Made by a program: the position numbers and the translations under genes. Below, in pieces: positions 36,141-44,294 of a stretch of DNA of 64,000 nt. The notes beneath the pieces are model-generated. The model worked only from the letters and a program-made list of their open reading frames with translations, did not search any database and was not told where the DNA came from. The stretch is from Acidobacteriota bacterium (GTDB lineage: Bacteria > Acidobacteriota > Terriglobia > Bryobacterales > Bryobacteraceae), in the NCBI GenBank assembly GCA_016185425.1, contig JACPNQ010000015.1, positions 62,001-126,000 of the forward strand, read 5' to 3'. How positions within the stretch are numbered: the first letter of the stretch is position 1; each line of letters begins with the position of its first letter.

Positions 36141-37496
36141 TCAGTCTCCGTGCGCCCTCGCATGATAGAGGCCCGTCGCGGACCTCGTTGTAAGCGATGA
36201 GTCTTTCGAGCCGTTAAAGAATCCGTTTCCCGGCGCGCCGCGTGTGCGGTGCGTCTTGTACCATCCATCGCCGCCGGAGCCCCAGAAGCGGTTCCAATAG
36301 AACTTGCGCAGCGCGTTGCAGATCGCTCCCGTGTTGGCAAAAAAGTTCAACAGGTTCAGCGGCAGCAGCAGTGAACGGACGCGCGTGCCATCCAGCATCG
36401 ACGCCACACCAATCTCCAGGAACGTCGCCTGGTTCGCAAAGAGCTGATAGCCGAGGAATGCCAGCGCCGCCGGTAGCCATGGCGTCTGGTGTGCCTCCGG
36501 TATGAAGAACAGCAGCAGCGACGCGGCCCATCCCGCCACCAGCGTAGGCGCTGTCCAATACATCGCCAGCAGGAACAACGCATCCAGTTTTTCCCACTTC
36601 GTCAGAAACTTGGAGCGCATCAAGTCGGGCCAGTAGTTATGCAGGCACTCCGTGTGTCCGGTTACCCAACGGCTCAGTTGACGCCGGCGCACCGCCCAAC
36701 TCTGCGGCACCTCTTCGTAGCACTCCGCCCGGTTCACATAGGCTGTCTTCCAACCGTTCAACAGCAGCGCGAATGTCAGGTCGGTATCCTCCGTCAACGA
36801 TTCCGGGTTCCATCCGCCCACCGACTCCAACGCCGCCGCGCGCACCGCCCCCACCGTGCCGCCGAACTGCGCCGTAAAGCCCAGATTGAATCGTGACTGC
36901 TGCACGCCCTGATAACCGGCCGACCGCTCCAGCGAAAGCAGCCCGCTCAGCAGACTCTCGCCGATGTTATGCGGCACCACACGCCCCATGGATGCGCCGA
37001 CTTCAGGATCGGCGAACGGCGCCACCAGCATCTTGATAACGGCGCGCCCAGGGACATAGTCCGCATCGAAGAGCACAAGGATTTCGCCCGTCGCGTGCGT
37101 GCAGGCATCCACCAGCGCGGCCGGCTTGCCGGCCTGTCCCCCCGCCCGGTGTAACGGCTGGATGAATGGATAACGTTTGGCGAAGTCGTTGACGATTTCC
37201 CGCGTCCTATCGGTGCTCCGGTCATTGATCGGAATCACCTCCAGCTTCTCCCAGTCGTAGTCGCTGTCCACCAGCGCTTGCAGGATGTCTCCCGCTACGC
37301 GCTCTTCGTTATGCATCGGGATCAACACGGTCACTCGCGGCATGTAGAAGCCGGCGAGTTCCATCGAATCGCGCGGCCGGTCGATCCGCAGGCGCGAATA
37401 TCCTAGCACGTAATGCCGTAGCGCATAGAGCAGCAGAAATGCGACAGCGAACGCGATAACGGCATAGGAGACGGCGGTTAGAAGTGTGACTGCCAT
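36141..37496 (-). CDS. Family 2 glycosyltransferase, processive polysaccharide synthase type
   Basis: Start at 37496 (MAVTLLTAVSY) with an AGGA site, preferred over 37514. The 451-residue protein has an N-terminal membrane helix, a GT-A catalytic domain with VIPINDRSTDRT, ILVLFDADYVPG (DxD) and LTEDTDLTFALL (TED), then the QxxRW signature RQLSRWVTGH, and three or four C-terminal membrane helices. This is the architecture of PgaC, hyaluronan and cellulose synthases, which polymerise and export sugar chains across the inner membrane. Its neighbours (polytopic membrane protein, bactofilin-like, YaiO-like) support an exopolysaccharide cluster. Confidence 0.9.
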   Translation of the reverse strand: MAVTLLTAVSYAVIAFAVAFLLLYALRHYVLGYSRLRIDRPRDSMELAGFYMPRVTVLIPMHNEERVAGDILQALVDSDYDWEKLEVIPINDRSTDRTREIVNDFAKRYPFIQPLHRAGGQAGKPAALVDACTHATGEILVLFDADYVPGRAVIKMLVAPFADPEVGASMGRVVPHNIGESLLSGLLSLERSAGYQGVQQSRFNLGFTAQFGGTVGAVRAAALESVGGWNPESLTEDTDLTFALLLNGWKTAYVNRAECYEEVPQSWAVRRRQLSRWVTGHTECLHNYWPDLMRSKFLTKWEKLDALFLLAMYWTAPTLVAGWAASLLLFFIPEAHQTPWLPAALAFLGYQLFANQATFLEIGVASMLDGTRVRSLLLPLNLLNFFANTGAICNALRKFYWNRFWGSGGDGWYKTHRTRGAPGNGFFNGSKDSSLTTRSATGLYHARAHGD

Positions 37497-38311
37497 GAAT
37501 TCCTGACTCCCCATAGCTCACCGGACGAGCGATGGATCGATAGCGAATAGAAGAACAACACGAAGAGAAGGTCGCTGAGCGTGCCGAGTAGAAACCACAG
37601 CGGCGGCATAAAAATCAATCCCGTATAATGCAGCACGCCGAGCATAAAGACCATCCGGACAGCCGAAAACAAAAACCCATACGCCTGGAGAAACGTCACC
37701 CACAGCAGCCCGCGCAGCAGGCTCGGCTGCGGAAATACAAACAACAGCAGCAGCACCCACGGCAGCAGCAGCCAGACCAGCATCTCTTGGCGCAGCCAGA
37801 TCTGGCCGAACGTCACCGATTCCAGCCGAAAGCTATCAAACACCGCGTTGGCGACCGCGGAAGCCGCTAACAGCACAATGAGAAAATTCGCAACGTTGCG
37901 AAATAGCGAGAACCGCTGCGCAACGATCAGCAGTCCAACGATCGAAAGGATCAGCAGCAGCCGCGCCCCGTCGCTCACCTCACGAAAGGCTGGAATAGCG
38001 AGCACTGGTCCGCTTGCCGGCTCCAGGCCCGGAAACACGCTGATCGGGGACCATCCCCTTACAGGCAATCCCGCCCACCCGGCCAGCACCGCCGCCGCCC
38101 GGGAATGCAACTCCATCAGCGGCACCGCGTAGATGACGCTCAGGACCGTAATCACTACCGCTAGGGCGACTCCGCACCAGACGCGGACGAGTGACAGAGG
38201 CAGCACCCGTACGCTCCGGTGTGGGTAGATGGCGTCACGCCTCCCGGTACGCCCGCCGGCGGCGGAGGCGCCGGGCTGAGGAGAGTTGTCCACTCTAACC
38301 GTTAACGTCAT
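37478..38311 (-). CDS. Polytopic membrane protein heading the GT2 cluster
   Basis: A 277-residue protein with about seven hydrophobic segments. An Arg and a His stand 9 residues apart in a late helix (SAVRMVFMLGVLHYTG), reminiscent of exosortase/archaeosortase active sites. The catalytic Cys of those proteases is absent: the only Cys is in the first helix. I therefore do not call it an exosortase. It overlaps the GT2 gene by 19 bp and heads the operon, so it probably works with polymer synthesis. Its promoter region holds a 12-bp GTAC palindrome. Confidence 0.6.
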   Translation of the reverse strand: MTLTVRVDNSPQPGASAAGGRTGRRDAIYPHRSVRVLPLSLVRVWCGVALAVVITVLSVIYAVPLMELHSRAAAVLAGWAGLPVRGWSPISVFPGLEPASGPVLAIPAFREVSDGARLLLILSIVGLLIVAQRFSLFRNVANFLIVLLAASAVANAVFDSFRLESVTFGQIWLRQEMLVWLLLPWVLLLLFVFPQPSLLRGLLWVTFLQAYGFLFSAVRMVFMLGVLHYTGLIFMPPLWFLLGTLSDLLFVLFFYSLSIHRSSGELWGVRNSWQSHF

Positions 38312-38395
38312 CTAATCGAGTTTCGTTGCCCACCCCTCCAATCGCCAATGGGTGGTGGGTACTGAAAACCCGTACTAAGGTCTGCGGTTATCGTA

Positions 38396-38407
38396 GTACC
38401 GCGGTAC
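38396..38407. promoter_or_regulatory. 12-bp perfect palindrome, possible operator
   Basis: GTACCGCGGTAC is a perfect palindrome about 85 bp upstream of the membrane protein/GT2 operon and just past the ahcY terminator. Two more GTAC copies (38360 and 38372) lie in the same gap. A binding site is an inference from symmetry and location. Confidence 0.4.
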
Positions 38408-38412
38408 ATACG

Positions 38413-38447
38413 AAAAAATCGGCCCTCACCGCGAAGGGTAAGAGCCG
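38413..38447 (-). terminator. Intrinsic terminator of ahcY
   Basis: On the minus strand an 11-bp stem with two G-T pairs (38437-38447 with 38420-38430) closes a 6-nt loop and is followed by six T residues (38413-38418). It lies 40 bp after the ahcY stop. Confidence 0.85.
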
Positions 38448-38487
38448 AAAGGTTGTGCTGCTTCGGAGATACGAACCGGACCAAAAC

Positions 38488-39915
38488 TTAGTATCGATAG
38501 TGATCCGCTTTGTACGGACCTTCCACCGGAACGCCAATATAGTCAGCCTGCTTCTGCGACAGCGTCGTGAGCTTCACGCCGATCTTCTCCAGGTGCAGCC
38601 GCGCCACTTCCTCGTCCAGCTTCTTCGGCAGCGTGTACACCCCAACCTGGTAGACGTCTTTGTTCTTCCACAGGTCAAGCTGTGCCAGCGTCTGATTCGC
38701 GAAGCTGTTCGACATCACGAAGCTCGGATGACCGGTCGCGCAGCCCAGGTTCACCAGGCGGCCCTCAGCGAGCATGAAGATGCAGTTGCCGCTCGGGAAG
38801 GTGTACTTGTCCACCTGCGGCTTGATGTTCAGCTTCACGACACCTTCTGCCGTGTTCAGGCGGTCCACCTGAATCTCATTGTCGAAGTGGCCGATGTTGC
38901 AGACGATCGCCTGGTCCTTCATGTGCTGCATGTGCTCAAACGTGATGATGTCGACGTTCCCGGTTGTCGTGACGTAGATGTCGCCGATCCCGAGCGTCTC
39001 TTCCACCGTCGTCACCTGGTAGCCTTCCATCGCTGCCTGCAGCGCATTGATCGGGTCGACCTCGGTGACAATTACGCGCGCGCCCATCCCGCGCAGCGAG
39101 TGCGCCGAACCCTTGCCGACATCGCCATACCCGCAAATCACCGCCACCTTGCCCGCAAGCATCACATCGGTCGCGCGCTTGATGCCGTCCGCCAGCGATT
39201 CGCGGCAGCCGTACAGGTTGTCGAACTTCGACTTCGTCACCGAATCGTTCACATTGATGGCGGGCACCAGCAGCTTCCCGTCCTGCTGCATCTTGTACAG
39301 CCGGTGAACGCCGGTCGTCGTCTCCTCGGAGACACCCTTCCAAGCTTTCACAATCCCGTGCCAGTACTGCGGATTCTCTCCGTGTACCTTCTTCAGCAGG
39401 TCCTTGATGACCTTCTCTTCATGGCTGCCCGAGGGCGTGTTCACCCAGTCGCTGCCGTTCTCGAGCTCGTATCCTTTGTGGATCAACAACGTCACGTCAC
39501 CGCCGTCGTCGACAACCAGTTCCGGCCCCTGGCACTTGCCGTGGTCGATCGCGCGCATCGTGCATTCCCAATACTCTTCCAGCGTCTCGCCCTTCCAGGC
39601 AAACACCGGCACGCCCGCCGCCGCAATCGCCGCCGCCGCATGGTCCTGTGTCGAGAAGATATTGCAGCTCGCCCAGCGCACGGACGCCCCCAGGTCAACG
39701 AGCGTCTCGATCAACACCGCTGTCTGGATCGTCATGTGCAGCGAACCGGTCACTCGCACACCGGCCAGCGGCTTGTCCTTCGCGTACTTGCGGCGAATCG
39801 ACATCAGCCCCGGCATCTCATGCTCGGCAATGGAAATTTCCTTCCGGCCCCAATCGGCCAGACCTAGATCGGCTACCTTGTACTCGGTGGCCAGCGTATT
39901 TGCAGTCGAACTCAT
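38488..39915 (-). CDS. ahcY: Adenosylhomocysteinase (S-adenosylhomocysteine hydrolase)
   Basis: A 475-residue enzyme covering the whole family. The start region [21 protein letters not shown], then [30 protein letters not shown], the NAD-binding loop [21 protein letters not shown] and the C-terminal KADHYRY are all characteristic. It converts S-adenosylhomocysteine reversibly to adenosine and homocysteine, which removes the inhibitory product of methylation. GAGGAG lies about 12 nt upstream of the start. It is divergent from an ArsR-methyltransferase fusion gene, with a palindrome in between, and has its own terminator. Confidence 0.97.
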   Translation of the reverse strand: MSSTANTLATEYKVADLGLADWGRKEISIAEHEMPGLMSIRRKYAKDKPLAGVRVTGSLHMTIQTAVLIETLVDLGASVRWASCNIFSTQDHAAAAIAAAGVPVFAWKGETLEEYWECTMRAIDHGKCQGPELVVDDGGDVTLLIHKGYELENGSDWVNTPSGSHEEKVIKDLLKKVHGENPQYWHGIVKAWKGVSEETTTGVHRLYKMQQDGKLLVPAINVNDSVTKSKFDNLYGCRESLADGIKRATDVMLAGKVAVICGYGDVGKGSAHSLRGMGARVIVTEVDPINALQAAMEGYQVTTVEETLGIGDIYVTTTGNVDIITFEHMQHMKDQAIVCNIGHFDNEIQVDRLNTAEGVVKLNIKPQVDKYTFPSGNCIFMLAEGRLVNLGCATGHPSFVMSNSFANQTLAQLDLWKNKDVYQVGVYTLPKKLDEEVARLHLEKIGVKLTTLSQKQADYIGVPVEGPYKADHYRY

Positions 39916-39956
39916 AGGTGTGAAAAACTCCTCAGCGAATAGCGTAGCATAAATCC

Positions 39957-39980
39957 ATCAAGGAATCATGATTCATTGAT
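39957..39980. promoter_or_regulatory. 24-bp palindromic operator between ahcY and the ArsR-type regulator
   Basis: Two 12-nt arms, starting ATCAA and ending TTGAT around a GAATCATGATTC centre, pair at 11 of 12 positions. The site lies 42 bp upstream of the ahcY ATG and 16 bp upstream of the regulator ATG. Its right edge touches a TATAGT -10 hexamer (39980-39985) of the regulator gene, so binding would block that promoter. Size and symmetry fit an ArsR-family dimer. Confidence 0.75.
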
Positions 39981-39995
39981 ATAGTATTGGAAAGC

Positions 39996-40919
39996 ATGGC
40001 GGGCCTCCTCAAAGCGTTGCGGCTCCTGGGCGACGAAAGCCGTCTCCGCATCCTCCGCCTGTTGGATCGCGAAGAACTCTCAGTGGCCGAGCTGCAAGAG
40101 ATCCTCGGCATGGGACAGAGCCGTATCTCGATGGCCCTCTCCCAGCTCCGTCAGGCCGACCTCGTCGAGCTTCGCCGCGCCGGCCAAAAAAACCTCTACC
40201 GCTTCTCCGGCGACGAAACCGTCGCCGGCCTCCTCCGGAAGAGCTCGCCCGAACTCGCCGAATCGCGCGAGGACGACGAAGCGCTCCGCCTGATTCTCAA
40301 GAAGCGCAAAGATCGCGTCCGCTCCTACTTCGACGAGCTCGCCGGCCGATTTGGCCGCGACTACGTTCCCGGCCGCTCCTGGAAAGGCCTCTCGGAGATG
40401 CTAATCAAGCTCCTTCCACCCATGCGCATCGCCGATATCGGCTCCGGCGAGGGCACGCTATCGCTGCTCCTTGCGCAACGCGCCGAGCAGGTCATCGGAA
40501 TCGACAACGCGGAAAAGATGGTCGAATACGCGGCCGGTATCGCGCGCCGCAGCGGCGTCAAAAACGTGGAGTTCCGCCTCGGCGATCTGGAGGAACTGCC
40601 CCTCCCCGATGCCTCCATCGACCTCGCGCTCTTCAGCCAGAGTCTCCATCACGCCATCCATCCGCAGAAGGCCGTCAACGAAGCCCAACGCATCCTCCGC
40701 CCCGGCGGCCGCATCGTGATCCTGGACCTGCAACGCCACGCATTCGAAGAGGCCCGTGAGCTCTACGCCGACGTCTGGCTTGGTTTCACACAAGTCGAGC
40801 TCCTCGAGTTCCTCCGCAAAGCACGATTCCGCTCTGCCGACGTCACACTGGTCCACCGCGAGGACGAAGCCCCGTACCTCGAAACCGTGCTCGCGGTCGC
40901 TGAGAAACCAGCCGCCTAG
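39996..40919 (+). CDS. ArsR-family regulator fused to a SAM-dependent methyltransferase domain (SahR-like)
   Basis: A 307-residue two-domain protein. Residues of about 1-85 form an ArsR winged helix (LRLLGDESRLRILRLLDRE, ELQEILGMGQSRISMALSQL, LVELRRAGQKNLYRF). Residues of about 125-300 form a class I methyltransferase fold with motif I RIADIGSGEGTLSLLLA, NAEKMVEYAAGIARR and ILRPGGRIVILDL. The fold would let the regulator sense SAM or SAH. It is divergent from ahcY with a palindromic operator between them, the arrangement of SahR, the ArsR-type repressor of methyl-cycle genes in Proteobacteria. The ATG at 39996 is close to the predicted transcription start, so the mRNA may be nearly leaderless. 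Confidence 0.85.
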   Translation: MAGLLKALRLLGDESRLRILRLLDREELSVAELQEILGMGQSRISMALSQLRQADLVELRRAGQKNLYRFSGDETVAGLLRKSSPELAESREDDEALRLILKKRKDRVRSYFDELAGRFGRDYVPGRSWKGLSEMLIKLLPPMRIADIGSGEGTLSLLLAQRAEQVIGIDNAEKMVEYAAGIARRSGVKNVEFRLGDLEELPLPDASIDLALFSQSLHHAIHPQKAVNEAQRILRPGGRIVILDLQRHAFEEARELYADVWLGFTQVELLEFLRKARFRSADVTLVHREDEAPYLETVLAVAEKPAA

Positions 40920-41149
40920 CGCGCCAGAATCAGAGGTCCGATCGCCAGGTCTTCATCAATCAGCGGCCAGCGGACCGAGCAGCCCGATGGCGACAGCGCC
41001 AACCGCGCACGCTCAGCCTGCGTCGCCTGCGCCAGCTTTTCTGAACATAGCTCCCAGCGGATCTCGTGCTTGCCGCGATGGGTGTTGATGATGAGGTGCG
41101 TATCGGTTCCGGATGCTTCCCGTGCAAACACCGTCAGGTTAGAAGGCAC
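40916..41149 (-). CDS. DUF2442-like protein
   Basis: A 77-residue protein from a GTG start with CGGAGGG directly upstream. The C-terminal half ERARLALSPSGCSVRWP plus LIDEDLAIGPLI fits the DUF2442 pattern (Arg/Asn-rich helix, then G-x-x-W-P-x-[IL]-DED-[IL]-x-x-x-x-[IL]). It overlaps the 3' end of the DUF4160-like gene by 11 bp, the usual pairing of these two families. Such pairs behave like small addiction or DNA-linked modules in many genomes, but no function is established. It also overlaps the end of the ArsR-methyltransferase gene by 4 bp. Confidence 0.65.
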   Translation of the reverse strand: MPSNLTVFAREASGTDTHLIINTHRGKHEIRWELCSEKLAQATQAERARLALSPSGCSVRWPLIDEDLAIGPLILAR

Positions 41150-41399
41150 GCCGCCCTCCGAACGTGTCGTACCAGGCGCCGGCGATCTCGTCGAAATGCA
41201 GGTAGACGATCTTGCGGATCTCGCGCCGGCCGCGCGCCGTCAGGTTATGCTCGAAGTCTTCTTCGGCAACATACTGATCCGCGTGTAGCCAGAACTTGGT
41301 TTCCGATTGTCCCTTCTGCGCATACACATGCATCGGCTCTTCGCTCTCGTTGGCGTTGAAATAGCAGCGCCAACCCTGTATCTGCATCACCGTCGCCAT
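41139..41399 (-). CDS. DUF4160-like protein
   Basis: Start at 41399 (MATVMQIQGW) with GGAGG about 10 nt upstream. The 86-residue product has the DUF4160 layout: a short strand QGWRCYFNANESEEPMHVY with the conserved E-x-x-H-V, then KGQSETKFWLHADQYVAEEDF and a helical end with AGAWYDTF. It overlaps the DUF2442-like gene by 11 bp, so the two are co-translated. Function is unknown; a toxin-antitoxin-like role has only been inferred from the pairing. Confidence 0.7.
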   Translation of the reverse strand: MATVMQIQGWRCYFNANESEEPMHVYAQKGQSETKFWLHADQYVAEEDFEHNLTARGRREIRKIVYLHFDEIAGAWYDTFGGRRAF

Positions 41400-41452
41400 T
41401 CGCTCTATCCTCCGGCAAGAGTCCGGGTAATCGGGGTCAGTATAGTACATAT

Positions 41453-42316
41453 ATGGTCTGGCATGCGCTGCACGAGGGCGAGGGCGACAAGCTGCGCGAG
41501 CTCGCCGCACAGTATCATCTCCACCCGTTGCATATCGAGGACTGCGAACACGGCGGGCAAAACGCGAAACTGGAGGAGAACGACAATTATCTGTTCATCG
41601 TTCTGAAGCCCATTAACCTGGACGAGGACGGCACACTCGGGTTCGGCGATTTCGACGTCTTCCTCGGGAAGGATTACCTCATTACTTACGAAGAGACCGG
41701 CTGCCGCAAACTATCGCCGCTCGTCGAAAGGTATCATTCGATCCCCAATCTGGCCAATGATCAGATCCTTCACCGCATTCTCGATGGCATCGTCGACTCC
41801 TACATCCCGGTGCTCGACAATTTCGGCGAGGAGATCGATGCGATCGAGGATCAGGTGCTTTCGTGCCCCGAACCGGATCTCCTCCAACGCATCTTCACAT
41901 TGAAGCGCGCCTTCATCAATCTCCGCCGGGTACTCACGCAGACACGCGACGTAGCGGGCCACGTAATGCGCTCCGAGCGGGAGTACATCAATCCCAAGTT
42001 GATGCCCTATTTCCGCGACGTCTACGACCATCTCTCGCGCCACATCGAAACCGTGGAGATGTCCCGCGACCTCCTCAGCGGCGCCCTCGATATCTATCTA
42101 TCGAGCGTCGCCAACCGCACCAACGAAACGATGAAAGTGCTGACGCTACTGAGCACCTTCGCCCTCCCCAGCGTCGCGTTGACGAGCTTCTTCGGTATGA
42201 ACTTCGAGAACATGCCCCTCCTCCACCATCCCCACGGCATGTTGCTCGCGACGATTATCTCCTTCACCATCACCGGCGTGCTGGTGACGATCCTAAAGTG
42301 GCGGAAGTGGATTTGA
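41453..42316 (+). CDS. corA: CorA-family Mg2+/Co2+ transporter
   Basis: A 287-residue CorA-type channel. It has a long cytoplasmic helical funnel (about residues 1-225) and two C-terminal membrane helices. The signature GMN (248-250, in FFGMNFENMP) follows the first helix, as required for Mg2+ selection at the pore mouth. The basic end KWRKWI is also typical. It begins 54 bp from the divergent DUF4160-like gene. A TATAGT -10 hexamer ends 8 bp before the ATG and no Shine-Dalgarno site is visible, so the transcript may be leaderless. Confidence 0.93.
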   Translation: MVWHALHEGEGDKLRELAAQYHLHPLHIEDCEHGGQNAKLEENDNYLFIVLKPINLDEDGTLGFGDFDVFLGKDYLITYEETGCRKLSPLVERYHSIPNLANDQILHRILDGIVDSYIPVLDNFGEEIDAIEDQVLSCPEPDLLQRIFTLKRAFINLRRVLTQTRDVAGHVMRSEREYINPKLMPYFRDVYDHLSRHIETVEMSRDLLSGALDIYLSSVANRTNETMKVLTLLSTFALPSVALTSFFGMNFENMPLLHHPHGMLLATIISFTITGVLVTILKWRKWI

Positions 42317-42340
42317 GCGCCGGCCGACGCCCATGCCGCT

Positions 42341-42526
42341 TCAATCGATAGAAGTCCCATAAGGTGCCATGCCCCTCTCAAGCACCGTTTTCGGAAACTT
42401 TCGGGATCCACAGGGGACAAACGAGCCGATGTCTTTGTACCAATCTCCGACGGGACCCTGCGGATCCGTGCGCACCCGAGCCTGTAATGCCTGCAACTCT
42501 CGAACAGAGATTTTTCTCGTTTCAAC
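42341..42526 (-). CDS. Small hypothetical protein, start unclear
   Basis: An open frame of 61 codons reading VETRKISVRELQALQARV, then DWYKDIGSFVPCGSRKFPKT and ending GMAPYGTSID. The sequence looks protein-like and differs from the arginine-rich shadow frames around it. There is no ATG; a GTG or TTG start at residue 1 or 11 is possible. Its 5' end overlaps the stop of the gene at 42522-42752 by a few bases, so it may be translated by coupling or be the frameshifted continuation of that gene. Function unknown. Confidence 0.35.
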   Translation of the reverse strand, partial: VETRKISVRELQALQARVRTDPQGPVGDWYKDIGSFVPCGSRKFPKTVLERGMAPYGTSID

Positions 42527-42752
42527 TCATTCGAGCAGATGCTGCCAAATGCCGCGCGGCAGATCGGCGAGCTGGATCTTCGGCAATCGCATCTTTCCCG
42601 AAAATGGACCGAATCAGTTCCTGCCCGGCCTCGCTCTTTGCACAGGGCTCTCTTTCATTCATGAAGCGATGATAAGCAGATTCCAACTGTCCCTTGGCTT
42701 CAGCCTCGGATCGTAATCCGCACTCGGCGAGGACTATCAGCGCGCGGCCCAT
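42522..42752 (-). CDS. Small helical protein of unknown function
   Basis: A 76-residue frame with an ATG at 42752. The product is helical and charged (ALIVLAECGLRSEAEAKGQL, ESAYHRFMNEREPCAKSEAG, QELIRSIFGKDAIAEDPARR) with no membrane segment. No family is recognised. It lies 3' of corA in opposite orientation and about 205 bp from HicA, in a stretch of lower G+C than its surroundings. It may form a pair with the overlapping frame at 42341-42526. The rest of the gap up to 42957 shows nothing I can support. Confidence 0.42.
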   Translation of the reverse strand: MGRALIVLAECGLRSEAEAKGQLESAYHRFMNEREPCAKSEAGQELIRSIFGKDAIAEDPARRSAARHLAASARMS

Positions 42753-42957
42753 AGTCAAATGCTCGTCTCAAGCTACGCGCCGCACATCCGCCGCTAGCGC
42801 CGCCGAAAGTGTGACGGACTGACGCACCGGCTGGCGAGAGGCAATTGCACGTGGGGTGACCAAACACCCAGAATAAGGTAGACAACCCGGCCGGCGATAC
42901 CTCGCACGTCCCGTCGTGAGTATCGATGCACGACCAAGGTCACGGAGAAGTAAACTA

Positions 42958-43158
42958 GTGAGAGTGAAGGTCCGCGACCTGATTCGAATGATCGAATCCG
43001 ACGGATGGAAACACGTGCGAACAACTGGTAGCCATCGCCATTTTAAGCATCCTACGAAGCCGCATGTTGTGACTGTGCCGGGCAGTCCCAACGACGACGT
43101 TCCGATCGGGACTCTCAAAGCAATCGTTCGGTCTGCGGGACTGGAGGACAAAAGATGA
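42958..43158 (+). CDS. hicA: HicA-type mRNA interferase toxin
   Basis: A 66-residue dsRBD-like HicA protein from a GTG start with GGAGAAG about 7 nt upstream. The core VRDLIRMIESDGWKHVRTTG is followed by the catalytic His (H26) in SHRHFKHP, then HVVTVPGSPNDDVPIGTLKA and IVRSAG. HicA toxins cleave mRNA without ribosomes and are neutralised by HicB. The stop overlaps hicB (ATGA). Toxin-first order is the usual one for hicAB. Confidence 0.92.
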   Translation: MRVKVRDLIRMIESDGWKHVRTTGSHRHFKHPTKPHVVTVPGSPNDDVPIGTLKAIVRSAGLEDKR

Positions 43159-43379
43159 GCGTCAAATATGCCGTGATCTTCGAGCGAGCGCAAACAAACT
43201 GGGCCGCTTATGTCCCGGACCTGCCGGGTTGCATGACTACCGGACGGACGCTCGACGAAACGAAGTTGAACATCCGCGAGGCCGTCTTAGGCCACCTGGA
43301 GACTCTCCGCCAATTCGGCGATCCCATTCCCGAACCATCCAGCCTGGCCGGTGAGATCGAAATCACCACTGCCGCATAG
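43155..43379 (+). CDS. hicB: HicB-type antitoxin, short form
   Basis: A 74-residue protein with the HicB RNase-H-like fold: YAVIFERAQTNWAAYVPDLPGC (strand pair and the GC turn), TTGRTLDETKLNIREAVLGHLE and the end SSLAGEIEI. It neutralises HicA. The DNA-binding RHH or HTH tail of full-length HicB (usually 110-140 residues) is missing, so this short form probably cannot autoregulate by DNA binding on its own. It overlaps hicA by 4 bp. Confidence 0.9.
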   Translation: MSVKYAVIFERAQTNWAAYVPDLPGCMTTGRTLDETKLNIREAVLGHLETLRQFGDPIPEPSSLAGEIEITTAA

Positions 43380-43415
43380 GCGTGCGGGCGAAGCCTTCAA
43401 CACGCGGCCGGGCGA

Positions 43416-44294
43416 TTATAGCCTTGGCCCAAAACCTAACGTTCGACCCAGCCTCACCCATAGGGATTGCCGCGAAGCTAACATTTTTCGCTTCTGCTCT
43501 GCATAATCGGTTACCAACTCAGACAAAGAGGCGGACGGCAGAAGGGGTGGCCCATTGCTTGCAAATATCGGCAGGGAGCACTCCGATCCGTACTCTATTC
43601 CGAAATCGGCGTTACTAGTATTGTCAATGACGACATTTGAGAAACCGGACTCCAGAAGTAGTTGCCGTAGGTCGTTCTCGGAGAATATGCGGTGTTCTAG
43701 AGTCGCGCCTTCGCCTAAGTGAAAAACCAGGTCGTCAAAAACTTCGTACCTGCCGTCCACGGACTTACCGATGGCTATCGGATGGCCGTCCACTGTGCTT
43801 ACCGTGAGTGCTTGAATGCCGGCGAAGTGCTCCAATGTAGTCGATTGAATCCCGAAAGGGACAGTCAGAATCAGGAAACCGCCCGGCTTCAGCAAACTAT
43901 GGAGCGACCGGAACGCCTCCTCAATCGGGCCGGCGACGTGCTCGAGCACATCGCTGCAAATAACAAAGTCATAACGTCCCAATTCATCAGGCGGAGGAGC
44001 CAAAATATCGAGCTGGGGTTGCTGATGATAAAAAGTGTTCGTGTAGCGGAAGTGCTCTTCGAGCCGTGACGCGATGACAGGCGAATCCGAGATTCCGAGC
44101 GCTCGAATCGACTGGAGCCGGGGGAAATGGCACAGGGGAATGTCGCACTGGAACAAAGATCGCGACAGGATCGAAATCACGGACCGGAGCCGTTGCGAAG
44201 AATGACATCTACCGCAGACGGCGCCCTCGCGGCCCTCCCCAAAATTGGATGCGGTATTGCCGAAGCCGCAGATGTTGCAGATAAAACGCCTCAC
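43416..44294 (-). CDS. Zinc-ribbon SAM-dependent methyltransferase
   Basis: A methyltransferase of about 290 residues. A small N-terminal zinc ribbon (CNICG and CGRCH, two Cys pairs) precedes a degenerate Rossmann core: SIRALGISDSPVIASRLEE, then RYDFVICSDVLEHVAGPIEE (motif II with LEHV) and LHSLLKPGGFLILTVPFG. Two GTG starts are possible: 44381, right after the YkgJ gene, and 44294, which starts just before the zinc ribbon and is used here. The gene has lower G+C than its neighbours, as expected for an acquired sugar methyltransferase. Substrate unknown. Confidence 0.72.
   Translation of the reverse strand: MRRFICNICGFGNTASNFGEGREGAVCGRCHSSQRLRSVISILSRSLFQCDIPLCHFPRLQSIRALGISDSPVIASRLEEHFRYTNTFYHQQPQLDILAPPPDELGRYDFVICSDVLEHVAGPIEEAFRSLHSLLKPGGFLILTVPFGIQSTTLEHFAGIQALTVSTVDGHPIAIGKSVDGRYEVFDDLVFHLGEGATLEHRIFSENDLRQLLLESGFSNVVIDNTSNADFGIEYGSECSLPIFASNGPPLLPSASLSELVTDYAEQKRKMLASRQSLWVRLGRTLGFGPRL

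Noticed and set aside
37478..38311. Exosortase call for the polytopic membrane protein
   Set aside because: An Arg and a His have suggestive spacing, but the catalytic Cys of exosortases is missing, so the assignment is not supported.
38326..39867. 513-codon open frame on the plus strand
   Set aside because: It lies fully antisense to ahcY and its product is His/Arg/Leu-rich with no fold; it is a codon-bias shadow.
39916..39995. SAH riboswitch before ahcY
   Set aside because: The leader is too short and shows no matching helices; a protein-binding palindrome explains the site better.
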